From Pseudomonadota bacterium (lineage in GTDB: Bacteria > Desulfobacterota > Desulfovibrionia > Desulfovibrionales > Desulfovibrionaceae), in contig JAEWPX010000119.1 of the NCBI GenBank assembly GCA_023399375.1, positions 1 through 25,463 of the forward strand: 25,463 nt of DNA, written 5' to 3'. The first letter of the stretch is position 1. Each line of letters begins with the position of its first letter. A program made the translations under genes and the position numbers. A model generated the notes under the pieces. The model saw nothing but the letters and a program-made list of their open reading frames with translations, was not told the origin of the DNA and ran no database searches. Positions 6,952-14,310 of the stretch are shown one piece after another.

Positions 6952-7863
6952 CTACGGCCCAGAGGCAGGCCTGGGGGCTTCGCCAGGACCCAGGTTCACG
7001 GGGGCCTGGCCTGGACGAACAATCCACATTCGAAACGGCTGGTCAGCCCCCGCTTGCTTGTCGTCGTATCCGGTGAAGACCAGGGCCTTGCCGTCCGGAG
7101 TCCAAGCCGGAGCAAAGGCCGTGATGTTCCCTGGGGTGAGCCGGGAGACCTGACTGGACTGTGGATCGTAGAGAAACAGTGCGGAGCTCAGGTCCGGAAC
7201 TTTTTCCCGGAAAAGCGGGGAGCCTTCAACCGGCATGGAGAAGGCAATGGACCCGGTCTTGGGCTGCGGGACGAAACGGTCCGCGCTGGTGAAGGCCCCC
7301 CTGCGTCCGTGGGAGAAATTTGTAAGGGGCGTCTTACCCGTTTCAGAGCCGTCCGGAGCCAGTTGGTAGAGTTGGCGCATGTCGTGGTAGATAATGCGAC
7401 CATCGGCCGGCGAGAACACCGGCTCGAAGAAGTCGTCGCCGGCCATACCGCCGGCCTGGGCCAGCTTTCGCGGTTTTTCGCCCGGGCGTACGGACCACAA
7501 TTCAGACTGACCGGTTTCAGTTCGGCGAACGAAAATGACGTTCCCTCCGTCCGGGGAGAAACTCGGGGAATGCAGGTACCCGCCGGGCTTGGCCAGTATG
7601 CTGGCGTTGCCGGAGGCGATATCGCACAACGTCAGCCGCGCCTGGGCCGGGTCGTCGCCATGTTCTACCCAGACAGCCTGGCGTGCTCCCGGCGAGAGGG
7701 TAGGCTGACTTCCATGACCAAGCCTCCTGGGCTGGCCCCCGGTCTTGAACATTACCGCGTCGCCCAGGGTGTAGACCAGTGGGGGGATCGCTACTTCTGC
7801 CCGAAGCGGCGCGGTTGTCATGAAAACGAGCAAAAGACTGGTCAGAAAACAGCGTCGCGCCAT
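6952..7863 (-). CDS. Exported TolB-like beta-propeller (WD40-like/PD40 repeats)
   Basis: This 303-residue protein carries a signal peptide (MARRCFLTSLLLVFMTTAPLRA). The rest consists of PD40-type propeller blades, each recognisable by the S/SPDG or PDGK turn: HSPSFSPDGGNVIFVRR, EPVFSPADGRIIYHD and APAWTPDGKALVFTGYD, with a less regular first blade at QPTLSPGARQAVWVEH. This matches the C-terminal propeller of TolB, but it is much shorter than TolB and lacks its N-terminal domain. It is better read as an independent periplasmic propeller, probably a binding scaffold. The ATG at 7863 was chosen for the signal peptide; its ribosome site is weak. The PAN-domain gene ends 20 bp upstream, suggesting one operon. 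Ligand unknown. Confidence 0.8.
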   Translation of the reverse strand: MARRCFLTSLLLVFMTTAPLRAEVAIPPLVYTLGDAVMFKTGGQPRRLGHGSQPTLSPGARQAVWVEHGDDPAQARLTLCDIASGNASILAKPGGYLHSPSFSPDGGNVIFVRRTETGQSELWSVRPGEKPRKLAQAGGMAGDDFFEPVFSPADGRIIYHDMRQLYQLAPDGSETGKTPLTNFSHGRRGAFTSADRFVPQPKTGSIAFSMPVEGSPLFREKVPDLSSALFLYDPQSSQVSRLTPGNITAFAPAWTPDGKALVFTGYDDKQAGADQPFRMWIVRPGQAPVNLGPGEAPRPASGP

Positions 7864-7883
7864 GGGTTGCTCACTTGAAGCGG

Positions 7884-8684
7884 TTATTTGACCCCGGAAA
7901 CGCAGCAGTCGTCCTGACGGGCCTTGGGCACGGCTTTTTTCATGCAGCATACGGAATTCCCATTGAAGGGCGCTTGTTGGATATGCCCGGGTTTGACCCA
8001 GGTGAAGGCCATGCATGCATCCGTGTCTTGACACAGGCTTTGGCAGTCTGCGGCCGAGGGGGATGGGAAGACGCACTGCAGGTCCAGCCCTGGCCGGTCA
8101 ATCCCCCGCTCAAGCCCCGTGGACGCGGAAGGAGGCGCCGCAGCGCCGGAATTGCCCGCTGGGGCTTGGCCCTGGGGTATGAATTCCGCAGTAAAAGCCG
8201 CCGCCGCCGCCCGACGGCTGCAATCGGCAAGGCCACATTTCTTGGGTTCAATCAGGTGGAATTTCCTGGAAAAAGTTTGCGCCGGTATCTGATACTCGGT
8301 GCGGGATTTGAACACTCGGATGGAACCATCGGGCTGCGGGTCACTCGAAAAGGCCGAGCGGGGTCGTTCGTCAAACCACGATTCGGATTTGACGGCCTTC
8401 CAGCCGTCGTTGTCGTATTGTAACAATTTGTCTCGAGAGCTGGAGTTGTCCCTGGCGTAGTAGGGGCTGATAGTGAGCGTGACGACGAGCGTGCCTGGCC
8501 CTGTAATGGTAAAGGGGTAAATTTCGCCACCCGCGTCAAACGAGGTAAGCCCAAGGGCCGTCCATTCCAGGCGACCGCTCGCAATGGTGCCGGCCTCGGC
8601 CGTTGCGCCAAAGCACAAGAGAACGAAGAATGTCGCAATAGTTGAAATATGCCATGCCATGTTTTTCAACGTATTGGTCGTCAT
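7884..8684 (-). CDS. Exported protein with C-terminal PAN/Apple domain
   Basis: The 266-residue product has an N-terminal signal peptide (hydrophobic to about residue 28, likely cut after AEA). A beta-rich middle region follows (about 32-130, beginning ASGRLEWTALGLTSFDAGG). Next comes a Pro/Ala/Gly-rich linker, and a PAN_4-type domain from about 190 to the end. The PAN domain is clear from its cysteine pattern: DLQCVF, ADCQSLCQ, DACMAFTWVKPG, SVCCMKK and DDCCVSGVK. PAN domains bind carbohydrate or protein in the periplasm or at the surface. The upstream domain is not recognised. It starts a three-gene minus-strand set with the TolB-like propeller (20 bp gap) and a small exported protein. Together they suggest an envelope-associated binding complex of unknown role. 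Confidence 0.82.
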   Translation of the reverse strand: MTTNTLKNMAWHISTIATFFVLLCFGATAEAGTIASGRLEWTALGLTSFDAGGEIYPFTITGPGTLVVTLTISPYYARDNSSSRDKLLQYDNDGWKAVKSESWFDERPRSAFSSDPQPDGSIRVFKSRTEYQIPAQTFSRKFHLIEPKKCGLADCSRRAAAAAFTAEFIPQGQAPAGNSGAAAPPSASTGLERGIDRPGLDLQCVFPSPSAADCQSLCQDTDACMAFTWVKPGHIQQAPFNGNSVCCMKKAVPKARQDDCCVSGVK

Positions 8685-9145
8685 AACCGCATTCCCCAGG
8701 TAGGATGGATTGAGACTTCTTAATGTTGTTGATTACAAGATCATGGTTTCTTTGTCCACTGCGTATGACCTCGGCGGGAAGAACGTGTTTGGTGAAATCG
8801 GTCGCGTATGTCGAGATTTTGTCCAATCTATCGATATGCCAGATGTTTTTTTTGATTAAATACTTCGTATGAATAACTGGAGTGGGTTGTGGAGGATGAT
8901 TTGTTCAGGCATACTCAACACAAGGACAAGATTTGTTGGAATGAAGACAACTCGTTTGGAATGCTCCGCAGGATGGAGGATGTCTGCGGCGCATACTAAG
9001 AAATGGTATGGCCGATCTCCGGGATGCCGACATTCATTTCCCTGAAGATCATTGACGCCAGCGGTCCGGTTTGCCACTCTTTCATAGAGTTGGCGTACGT
9101 TTTTGCCGGCACAGCATCCTGATATCCATCCGACCAGGGGGTAGT
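8685..9145. other. Divergent intergenic region without a convincing gene
   Basis: This 461-bp stretch lies between the divergent PAN-domain and small membrane-protein genes and is AT-rich up to about 9000. The open frames in it (8856-9077 on -, and a 59-codon frame from about 8869 on +) have no recognisable motif or good ribosome site. It must hold promoters for both flanking units, but I cannot single out convincing -35/-10 pairs. A run of eight T at 8845-8852 follows no stable stem. Confidence 0.5.
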
Positions 9146-9763
9146 ATGAGCCGCGTCGTCAAATCTGAAGTGATAACGCCGCTGTTGGCCTGGGACATCA
9201 CTGTCCCCCTGCTTACCAACCGCTTCATGCTTTTCGATTTCGCGCGCTGGATGCTGTTGACGTATGGCGTCATGCTGCTGGTGGCCTGCCTGATCGGCCT
9301 TTTCACCCGGGACCTCGGGGTGTTGTGGAACGTTTGTCAGCTTTTCGGACTTGTCTGCTCCGGAATAACGCTGCTTTTTGTGTTGATTATGCTGATCTTT
9401 TTTCGAAATCGCATGGAATTGGCCTTTTCCGTCGACAAGGACGGGGTCAATGCCCTGGTGGCCAGCCGCAGGGCCAAGGCGGGGACCCGTCTCGCCATGC
9501 TGTTGGGGGTGCTGGCAGGCAAGCCCGGGGTGGCGGGGGCCGGCCTTCTGGCGCGAGCCCAGGAGAACACCCGCCTGGAGTTCGCCGAACTGCGTCGAGT
9601 ACGCTTCTCGCCTGGGCCTGCGGTCATCAGTCTGCGCGACAAGTGGTTCCGGCATGTCCGGTTGTATTGTCGTCCTGACAACTACGCCGAAGTGGAGAAG
9701 TTGGTGGAGAGGGGGCTTGCCCTGGCCGCGTCCAAGGTACGGCCGGAACGGGACCCTAGTTGA
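9146..9763 (+). CDS. Membrane protein, two TM segments with a C-terminal cytoplasmic domain
   Basis: The 205-residue product is not recognised. Two membrane segments are evident at about 35-53 (WMLLTYGVMLLVACLIGLF) and 63-86 (VCQLFGLVCSGITLLFVLIMLIFF). A soluble domain of about 115 residues follows and ends in a helix (YAEVEKLVERGLALAASK). The strand-rich stretch RLEFAELRRVRFSPGPAVISLRDK and the layout TM-TM-soluble resemble bacterial PH-like membrane proteins, but that is only a resemblance. The ATG at 9146 follows AGGGGG by 4-5 nt; an in-frame start at 9071 would add 25 residues without a better ribosome site. The SH3b-domain gene follows after 71 bp on the same strand and may share its transcript. 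Confidence 0.72.
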   Translation: MSRVVKSEVITPLLAWDITVPLLTNRFMLFDFARWMLLTYGVMLLVACLIGLFTRDLGVLWNVCQLFGLVCSGITLLFVLIMLIFFRNRMELAFSVDKDGVNALVASRRAKAGTRLAMLLGVLAGKPGVAGAGLLARAQENTRLEFAELRRVRFSPGPAVISLRDKWFRHVRLYCRPDNYAEVEKLVERGLALAASKVRPERDPS

Positions 9764-9834
9764 GGGGACTCGGCGGCACGTCGGGCAGGAGCATGCGCCG
9801 CCCGGCGCGATCAGCCAAACAACGAGGAGGGGCC

Positions 9835-10809
9835 ATGGGGCAGATGGCTTGTTTCACGGCATCGGGCGTGGTGTTTGGCCGTTTGCTTCTGGCTGTGGGT
9901 TGTGTAGCCGCACTGTTGCCTGCGACCTTTGCCTGGGGGCGGGGCTTGCAGCTGGGGCAGGTGGCGGTGAGCGTGGATAATGGAAACAATCTGCGTGCGG
10001 CGGGTGGCCGTGACCACAATTCTGCCAGGATTCTCGGCACGCTTGACGCCGGAGAGTGGGTCCGCATTCTCGGCTTGGAAAACGCCTGGGTCGAGGTGGA
10101 GCGTTACGACGGCAAACGGGGTTTCGTGCATGTAAAATGCTTGGTCCCCGTCGAGCAATATATCGCCGCGCAGAAAGATCCGGGAGAATTCCGTTGTGCC
10201 AGGGAGATGCCGCGTCGCTTTGAGGCTGACTTCGGAGTTGACGCCGGACAGGGCGTTATCGCTCTGGAGGATGTTCCCGACCTCTTTGGCGGCGGGGCAA
10301 GAATCCGGGTGCTGTCTGGCTCGGGCGACACGCTTTGGCTGGGGCCTGTCGGCGACGTGTATGACGTGCGCGGGCCAGTGACTCCCCTGTTTTTCTATTG
10401 CCACCACGGCGGCGTGTCCTGGCCGGAGCTCGTCGGCAACTTCGGCGGCGGCGCGCAGGTGGAAATACTCGCGCCAATCGGCCAATCGGATGTTTCCGTC
10501 AGCGCATTTAACCGCATTCGCTGGAACGGGAAGGCTTTCGAACCAGTTTTTGCGGGTCTGTCCCTTGTGGAATCGCCGAAAGGGTCCGGCAACTTTGTTT
10601 TTGAGCCGTACGAAGGGAATAGCCGCGGAGTTCGCTGGGTGATGTCGTTTATCAAGTGGCGCGGCCACGGGGTGGCTGAGGCAGATATCAACGAATATGG
10701 AGAGAAGGCGGGCGGTACGGAATTGCTGGTTGGCAAGGCCGCCCTGCGCTTTACGTCCAGAGGAGCGCAGCTTGTGGATTGGATTGAACCCATGCGCGCC
10801 GCCCCATGA
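9835..10809 (+). CDS. Exported SH3b-domain protein of unknown function
   Basis: This 324-residue protein has a signal peptide (hydrophobic about 13-31, likely cut after TFA). A bacterial SH3 domain lies at about 40-102: VAVSVDNGNNLRAAGG, the LDAGEWVRILGLENAWVEV core, and KRGFVHVKCL at the end. SH3b domains usually bind peptidoglycan or other wall components. The remaining 220 residues are beta-rich and not recognised, with a CHHGGVSWPELVGNFGGG stretch and a C-terminal WMSF-like aromatic patch around 270. The ATG at 9835 has an excellent GAGGAGG 4-10 nt upstream. The gene is probably in one unit with the membrane protein before it. A 12-bp hairpin lies 21 nt after the stop. Confidence 0.8.
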   Translation: MGQMACFTASGVVFGRLLLAVGCVAALLPATFAWGRGLQLGQVAVSVDNGNNLRAAGGRDHNSARILGTLDAGEWVRILGLENAWVEVERYDGKRGFVHVKCLVPVEQYIAAQKDPGEFRCAREMPRRFEADFGVDAGQGVIALEDVPDLFGGGARIRVLSGSGDTLWLGPVGDVYDVRGPVTPLFFYCHHGGVSWPELVGNFGGGAQVEILAPIGQSDVSVSAFNRIRWNGKAFEPVFAGLSLVESPKGSGNFVFEPYEGNSRGVRWVMSFIKWRGHGVAEADINEYGEKAGGTELLVGKAALRFTSRGAQLVDWIEPMRAAP

Positions 10810-10830
10810 GGGAGTGGCCGTCTCATGTAT

Positions 10831-10865
10831 TTCGTCCCGGGGAAGAGAACCCGCCCCGGGACGAA
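10831..10865. repeat. Perfect 12-bp hairpin between convergent genes
   Basis: TTCGTCCCGGGG (10831-10842) and CCCCGGGACGAA (10854-10865) are exact reverse complements around an 11-nt loop. It lies between the SH3b gene and the end of the convergent amidohydrolase gene. No T-run follows on either strand, so it may be a weak two-way terminator or a 3'-end stabilising structure. Confidence 0.65.
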
Positions 10866-10918
10866 TCCAGGGTATATACTACTCTATGAGTTCCGCACTG
10901 TCGCGCGGCACGGCGCAT

Positions 10919-12753
10919 TCAGTATGCGAAACACGTGCAGCCGATGCCCCAGTTTCCCCGAGGGCCTATCACGGTGTGCGTATGCCTGTGCAGAGGCTCG
11001 CCGCAGGTGCGGGCGCGACACAAGGACAGGCCTGCCTGTTCGCCATGTTGCCAGGGCGTCATGGCCGGGTACTTGCCCGTGGGGGACCAGTCCGGCGAAA
11101 CCGGCGGTAGAGGTGGCGCAAGGGAAGCGAACTCCTCCGCCCCGTGCACGATCTTGCCGTCCATGATCGTGAGCACGGATTCGATGCCCTTTATGGCCTC
11201 GTCCGGCACGCTGAAGTAGTCGGCCGAGAGCACCGCCGGTCGGCCAGCCGGCCCGGGGCCAGGACGCCCTTTTTCTCCTCGTCGCCGGAAAACCAGGCGC
11301 TGCCCCGGGTGTAGAGCTCCAGGGCGGCCGTGCGGTCCAGACGGTTGTCGTTCCCGTACAGGGGCAGGCCGCCGACGGTCTTGCCGCTGGTCAGCCAGTA
11401 CAGGGAAACCCAGGGATTGTAGCTGGACACCCGGGTGGCGTCCGTGCCGGCCCCGACCGGAATGCCGCGCTCGCGCATGAGCCCCACGGGCGGCGTGCGC
11501 CTGCCGGCCTCGGTCCCGTAACGGGCCACGAAATACTCGCCCTGGAAAGCCATGCGGTCCTGGATGGCGATGCCGCCGCCAAGGGCTCTCACACGATCGA
11601 GGTTTCGCGGCGAGATGGTTTCGGCATGGTCGAAAAACCAGCGTAAGCCGTCAAAGGGGACCTTTCGGTCCACGTCCTCAAAGACGTCTAGGAAACGGGA
11701 GATGGATTCGTCGTAGGTGGCGTGCAAGCGAAACGGCCACCGTTTTTCCGCCAGCAGTCCCACGACCTTGGCCAGTTCCGCCTCCATGACAGGCTTGAGG
11801 TCCGGACGCGGTTCCAGGAAATCCTCGAAGTCGGCGGCGGAAAAGACCAGCATTTCGCCCGCGCCGTTGACCTTGTAGAGGTCGTTGCCCTGGCCCGGGG
11901 ACACGGTCTTGGCCCAGCCGGCGAAATCCTCGTATTCCGCGCCGGGACGCTGGGTAAAGAGGTTGTAGGCCAGGCGCACGGTCAGTTCGCGCCGTCCGGC
12001 CAGATGCTCGATCGCCTTGTAGTCGTCGGGATAGTTCTGGAATCCGCCGCCGGCGTCGATGCAGCTGGTCAGGCCCAGGCGGTTGAGTTCGCGCATGAAG
12101 TGCCGGGTGGAATTGACCTGGTCGTCGAAGCCGAGCTTGGGGCCCATGGCCAGGGAGGCGTAGAGGATGAGGGCATTGGGCTTGGCCACGAGCAACCCGG
12201 TGGGGTTGCCGTTTTTATCCCGCGCGATGTGCCCGCCCACGGGGTCGGGCGTGTCCTTGGTATAGCCCAGGACGCGCAGGGCCGCCGCGTTGAGCAGTGC
12301 CCGGTCGTAGAGGTGCAGCACGAAGACCGGGGTGTCCGGGGACACGGCGTTGATTTCGGCCAGGGTCGGCATACGGCGCTCGGCGAACTGGAATTCCGTC
12401 CAGCCGCCGACCACCCGCACCCATTGGGGCGGTGGCGTCCGCCTTGCCTGTTCCTTGAGCAGGCGCAGGGCGTCGGCCAAAGACGGCACGCCGTCCCAGC
12501 GCAGTTCCATGTTGTAGTTGAGCCCGCCCCGGATCACGTGGATATGGGAATCGTTGAGCCCGGGGATGACCGTGCGGCCCGCCAGGTCCAGGCGCAGCGT
12601 ATCCGGTCCGGCGTACGGAGCCAGGTCCGCCGCGTCGCCGACGGCCAGGATGCGCCCGCCGGCCATGGCTACGGCCGTGGCCTGCGGTTTGTTCGGGTCC
12701 AGGGTGGTGATGCGTCCATTGGTCAGCACGATATCGGCAGCGTTTGCGTTCAT
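10919..12753 (-). pseudogene. YtcJ-type amidohydrolase with a one-base frameshift
   Basis: This is an amidohydrolase of the Amidohydro_3 group, metal-dependent and of unknown substrate. An N-terminal beta-sandwich (DIVLTNGRITTLDPNKP) is followed by the metal-site HxH at H70/H72 (GLNDSHIH), a His in RLHATYDES, FDHAETISPRNLDR, and the GAGTDATRVSS Asp motif near the end of the barrel. The first frame runs well to residue 505 (GVLAPGRLAD), then leaves the family pattern and stops at 11191. The family sequence resumes in another frame at 11233 (VLSADYFSVPDEAIKGIE... IMDGKIVHGAEEF) and continues to a stop at 10919 with the typical Cys/aromatic end GCTCFAY. Inserting one base between 11238 and 11237 joins the frames into 611 residues. 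ATG 12753 overlaps the ABM gene stop (ATGA). It is either a recent pseudogene or a sequence error. Confidence 0.85.
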
Positions 12754-13331
12754 GGTGGAGCATCCTTTGCGGTAGGGAACAGCCAGCGGGCCAGCAGGCG
12801 GGTGACGGCGGGCATGACCAAATAGGTCATGAGAATCACGATGATCGCCGTTTCCGCCAAGCCGACGAACCAGAGCGGTAGGCCGCCCATGATCGGCGCG
12901 AAGGCCATTCCCACGAGATTGACGAGGGCGTAGATGGCTACGATCGTCACCAGCGCCATCTTCCAGCGCGGCGGCGGGCCGACCGCGGCGGCCCGGGGCG
13001 AGGCGAACCAGAATTCCAGGCCGTAGCCTTTGCGGTAGCGGATGGGGGAGGCCCGGAAGCCTTCCGACTTGCGCAACCATTCGCCGCGCGCGGGGGATGT
13101 TTCCCAGGCCAGGAGATGGTCCAGGGAATCGAAGCGGAAGATGACGCGGTATTCGTCGGAAGCTTCCCCCGGGCGCATGACGATGTTGCCGAGGTGTCCG
13201 GGAAAACGCGCCGCTTCCGCGACGATTCCCTGATGCTAGGCTTCGAACTCCGCTTCACTGCCCGGTTTGATTCTCCAGGTCGCGATCACGGTGAGCGGGC
13301 CGGAGGCGTCGGTCGCAGCCTGGTCGTTCAT
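12750..13331 (-). pseudogene. ABM-domain (antibiotic biosynthesis monooxygenase-like) membrane protein with an in-frame amber codon
   Basis: One reading frame encodes 193 codons interrupted by TAG at codon 32 (13236-13238). Before it is MNDQAATDASGP, then a WRIKPGSEAEFEA strand-helix start of an ABM domain. After it the domain continues directly: HQGIVAEAARFPGHLGNIV, RVIFRFDSLDHLLAWETSP, the W/R-rich end, then two C-terminal membrane segments (ALVTIVAIYALVNLVGMAF and LAETAIIVILMTYLVMPAV). This architecture matches ABM proteins of the COG3224 type. TAG stands where that family usually has Trp (TGG) in FEAWHxG, a single G-to-A change. ATG 13331 follows AGGGGAG and lies 8 bp after the hydrolase stop; the 3' end overlaps the amidohydrolase start. 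Translation restarting at ATG 13178 would lack half the domain. Confidence 0.83.
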
Positions 13332-13339
13332 GTCTCCCC

Positions 13340-13987
13340 TCACTTGCCTGTGACCCGGCTGGCGGGCGCACCGTGCACCATGGTGTAGGCGTATTCCACG
13401 CCCTGGCCGTACGCGCCGGCATGTTCCTTCACCACGGCCAGCACATCGTTGTAGGTTTCCTTGCGGGCCCAGTCGCGCTGGTACTCGAGCAACACCTGGA
13501 GCGCCGTGACCGGAACGGCCCCGGCCTGTTCGATGCGGCGCATGGCGGCGTTGTGGGCGGCAAGACTCGTGCCGCCCGAGGCGTCTTCCACCGCATAGAC
13601 TTCGTATCCGGCGCCCATGGCCTCCAGGGCTGGAAAGACCAGGCAGACCTCGGTCCACAGGGCGGCCATGATCAGCTTCTTGCGCCCGGTTTCGGCCACG
13701 GCCTTCACAAAGGCCTCGCTCTCCCAGGAATTCATGCTGGAGCGTTCGATGGGCTCCTGCCCCGGAAAGATATCCAGGAGCTGCGGCCACATGTTGCCGG
13801 AGAAACTCTTCGTTTCCACGGTGGTCAGGATGGTTGGAACCTTGAAGATGCTGGCTGCCTTGGCCAGGAGCAGGACATTATTCACAAGCGCCTGGCGATC
13901 GATGTTCGCCACGCCAAAAGTCATTTGCGGCTGGTGATCGATGAAGATCACCGCACTATTCTGGGGGGTTAATAGCTCTGTTTTCAT
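13340..13987 (-). CDS. Isochorismatase-family cysteine hydrolase (YcaC-like)
   Basis: This is a 215-residue cytoplasmic hydrolase. The catalytic Asp is D17 in VIFIDHQPQM and the nucleophile is C115 in AALWTEVCLVFPALEAM, preceded by the cis-peptide-type A-L-W turn. TSLAAHNAAMRRIEQAGA is the usual helix near the end of the fold. Length and motifs match YcaC-like proteins, whose natural substrates are mostly unknown; the family as a whole cleaves amides or vinyl ethers. ATG 13987 has AAGGAG 7 nt upstream; an alternative ATG at 14002 adds 5 residues. It is the first gene of an operon with the ABM protein (8 bp gap) and the amidohydrolase, a combination that suggests breakdown of a small amide or ring compound. 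Of the three, only this gene is intact as read. Confidence 0.92.
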   Translation of the reverse strand: MKTELLTPQNSAVIFIDHQPQMTFGVANIDRQALVNNVLLLAKAASIFKVPTILTTVETKSFSGNMWPQLLDIFPGQEPIERSSMNSWESEAFVKAVAETGRKKLIMAALWTEVCLVFPALEAMGAGYEVYAVEDASGGTSLAAHNAAMRRIEQAGAVPVTALQVLLEYQRDWARKETYNDVLAVVKEHAGAYGQGVEYAYTMVHGAPASRVTGK

Positions 13988-14310
13988 GGTTTTCTCCTTC
14001 AACAGGCGTTCATTTCATATCGTTTTAGTACATAATCATGGAGTCTCGGAAGTCACGGTGCTCGGGCCATTTGTCCCGCATTGTGCTTGCGTTGAATCCG
14101 ACGACAGGCCGCAGATTTGTCTCAAATCCCGCGAAATAAGTTTCAAATCATTCGTCAATCCACAGCCTTTGAGGTAAGGTCGCATCCAGTCAGGGCAGTC
14201 TATTTTTTCGGGTTCGCGGCCTTACAGCCGCATCACACCCGGGAGTTTCCAAGTGTTCGACCGTGTGGACAAGGGGGAATTCCTCAAACGCGGGGAAGCA
14301 GGCTGGCACT
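13988..14310. promoter_or_regulatory. Divergent control region with GATTTG-TCT-CAAATC dyad
   Basis: This 323-bp region separates the minus-strand hydrolase operon from the plus-strand DUF2867-type gene. A 6-bp perfect dyad, GATTTG-TCT-CAAATC (14114-14128), is followed 12 nt later by a half-site-like TTTCAAATCA (14141-14150). These could bind a regulator serving one or both units. No regulator gene is adjacent. Promoter elements are not clear enough to place. Confidence 0.35.

Noticed and set aside
8856..9077. Short open frames on both strands between 8685 and 9145
   Set aside because: No recognisable motif, no good ribosome site, and they disagree with each other; treated as intergenic.
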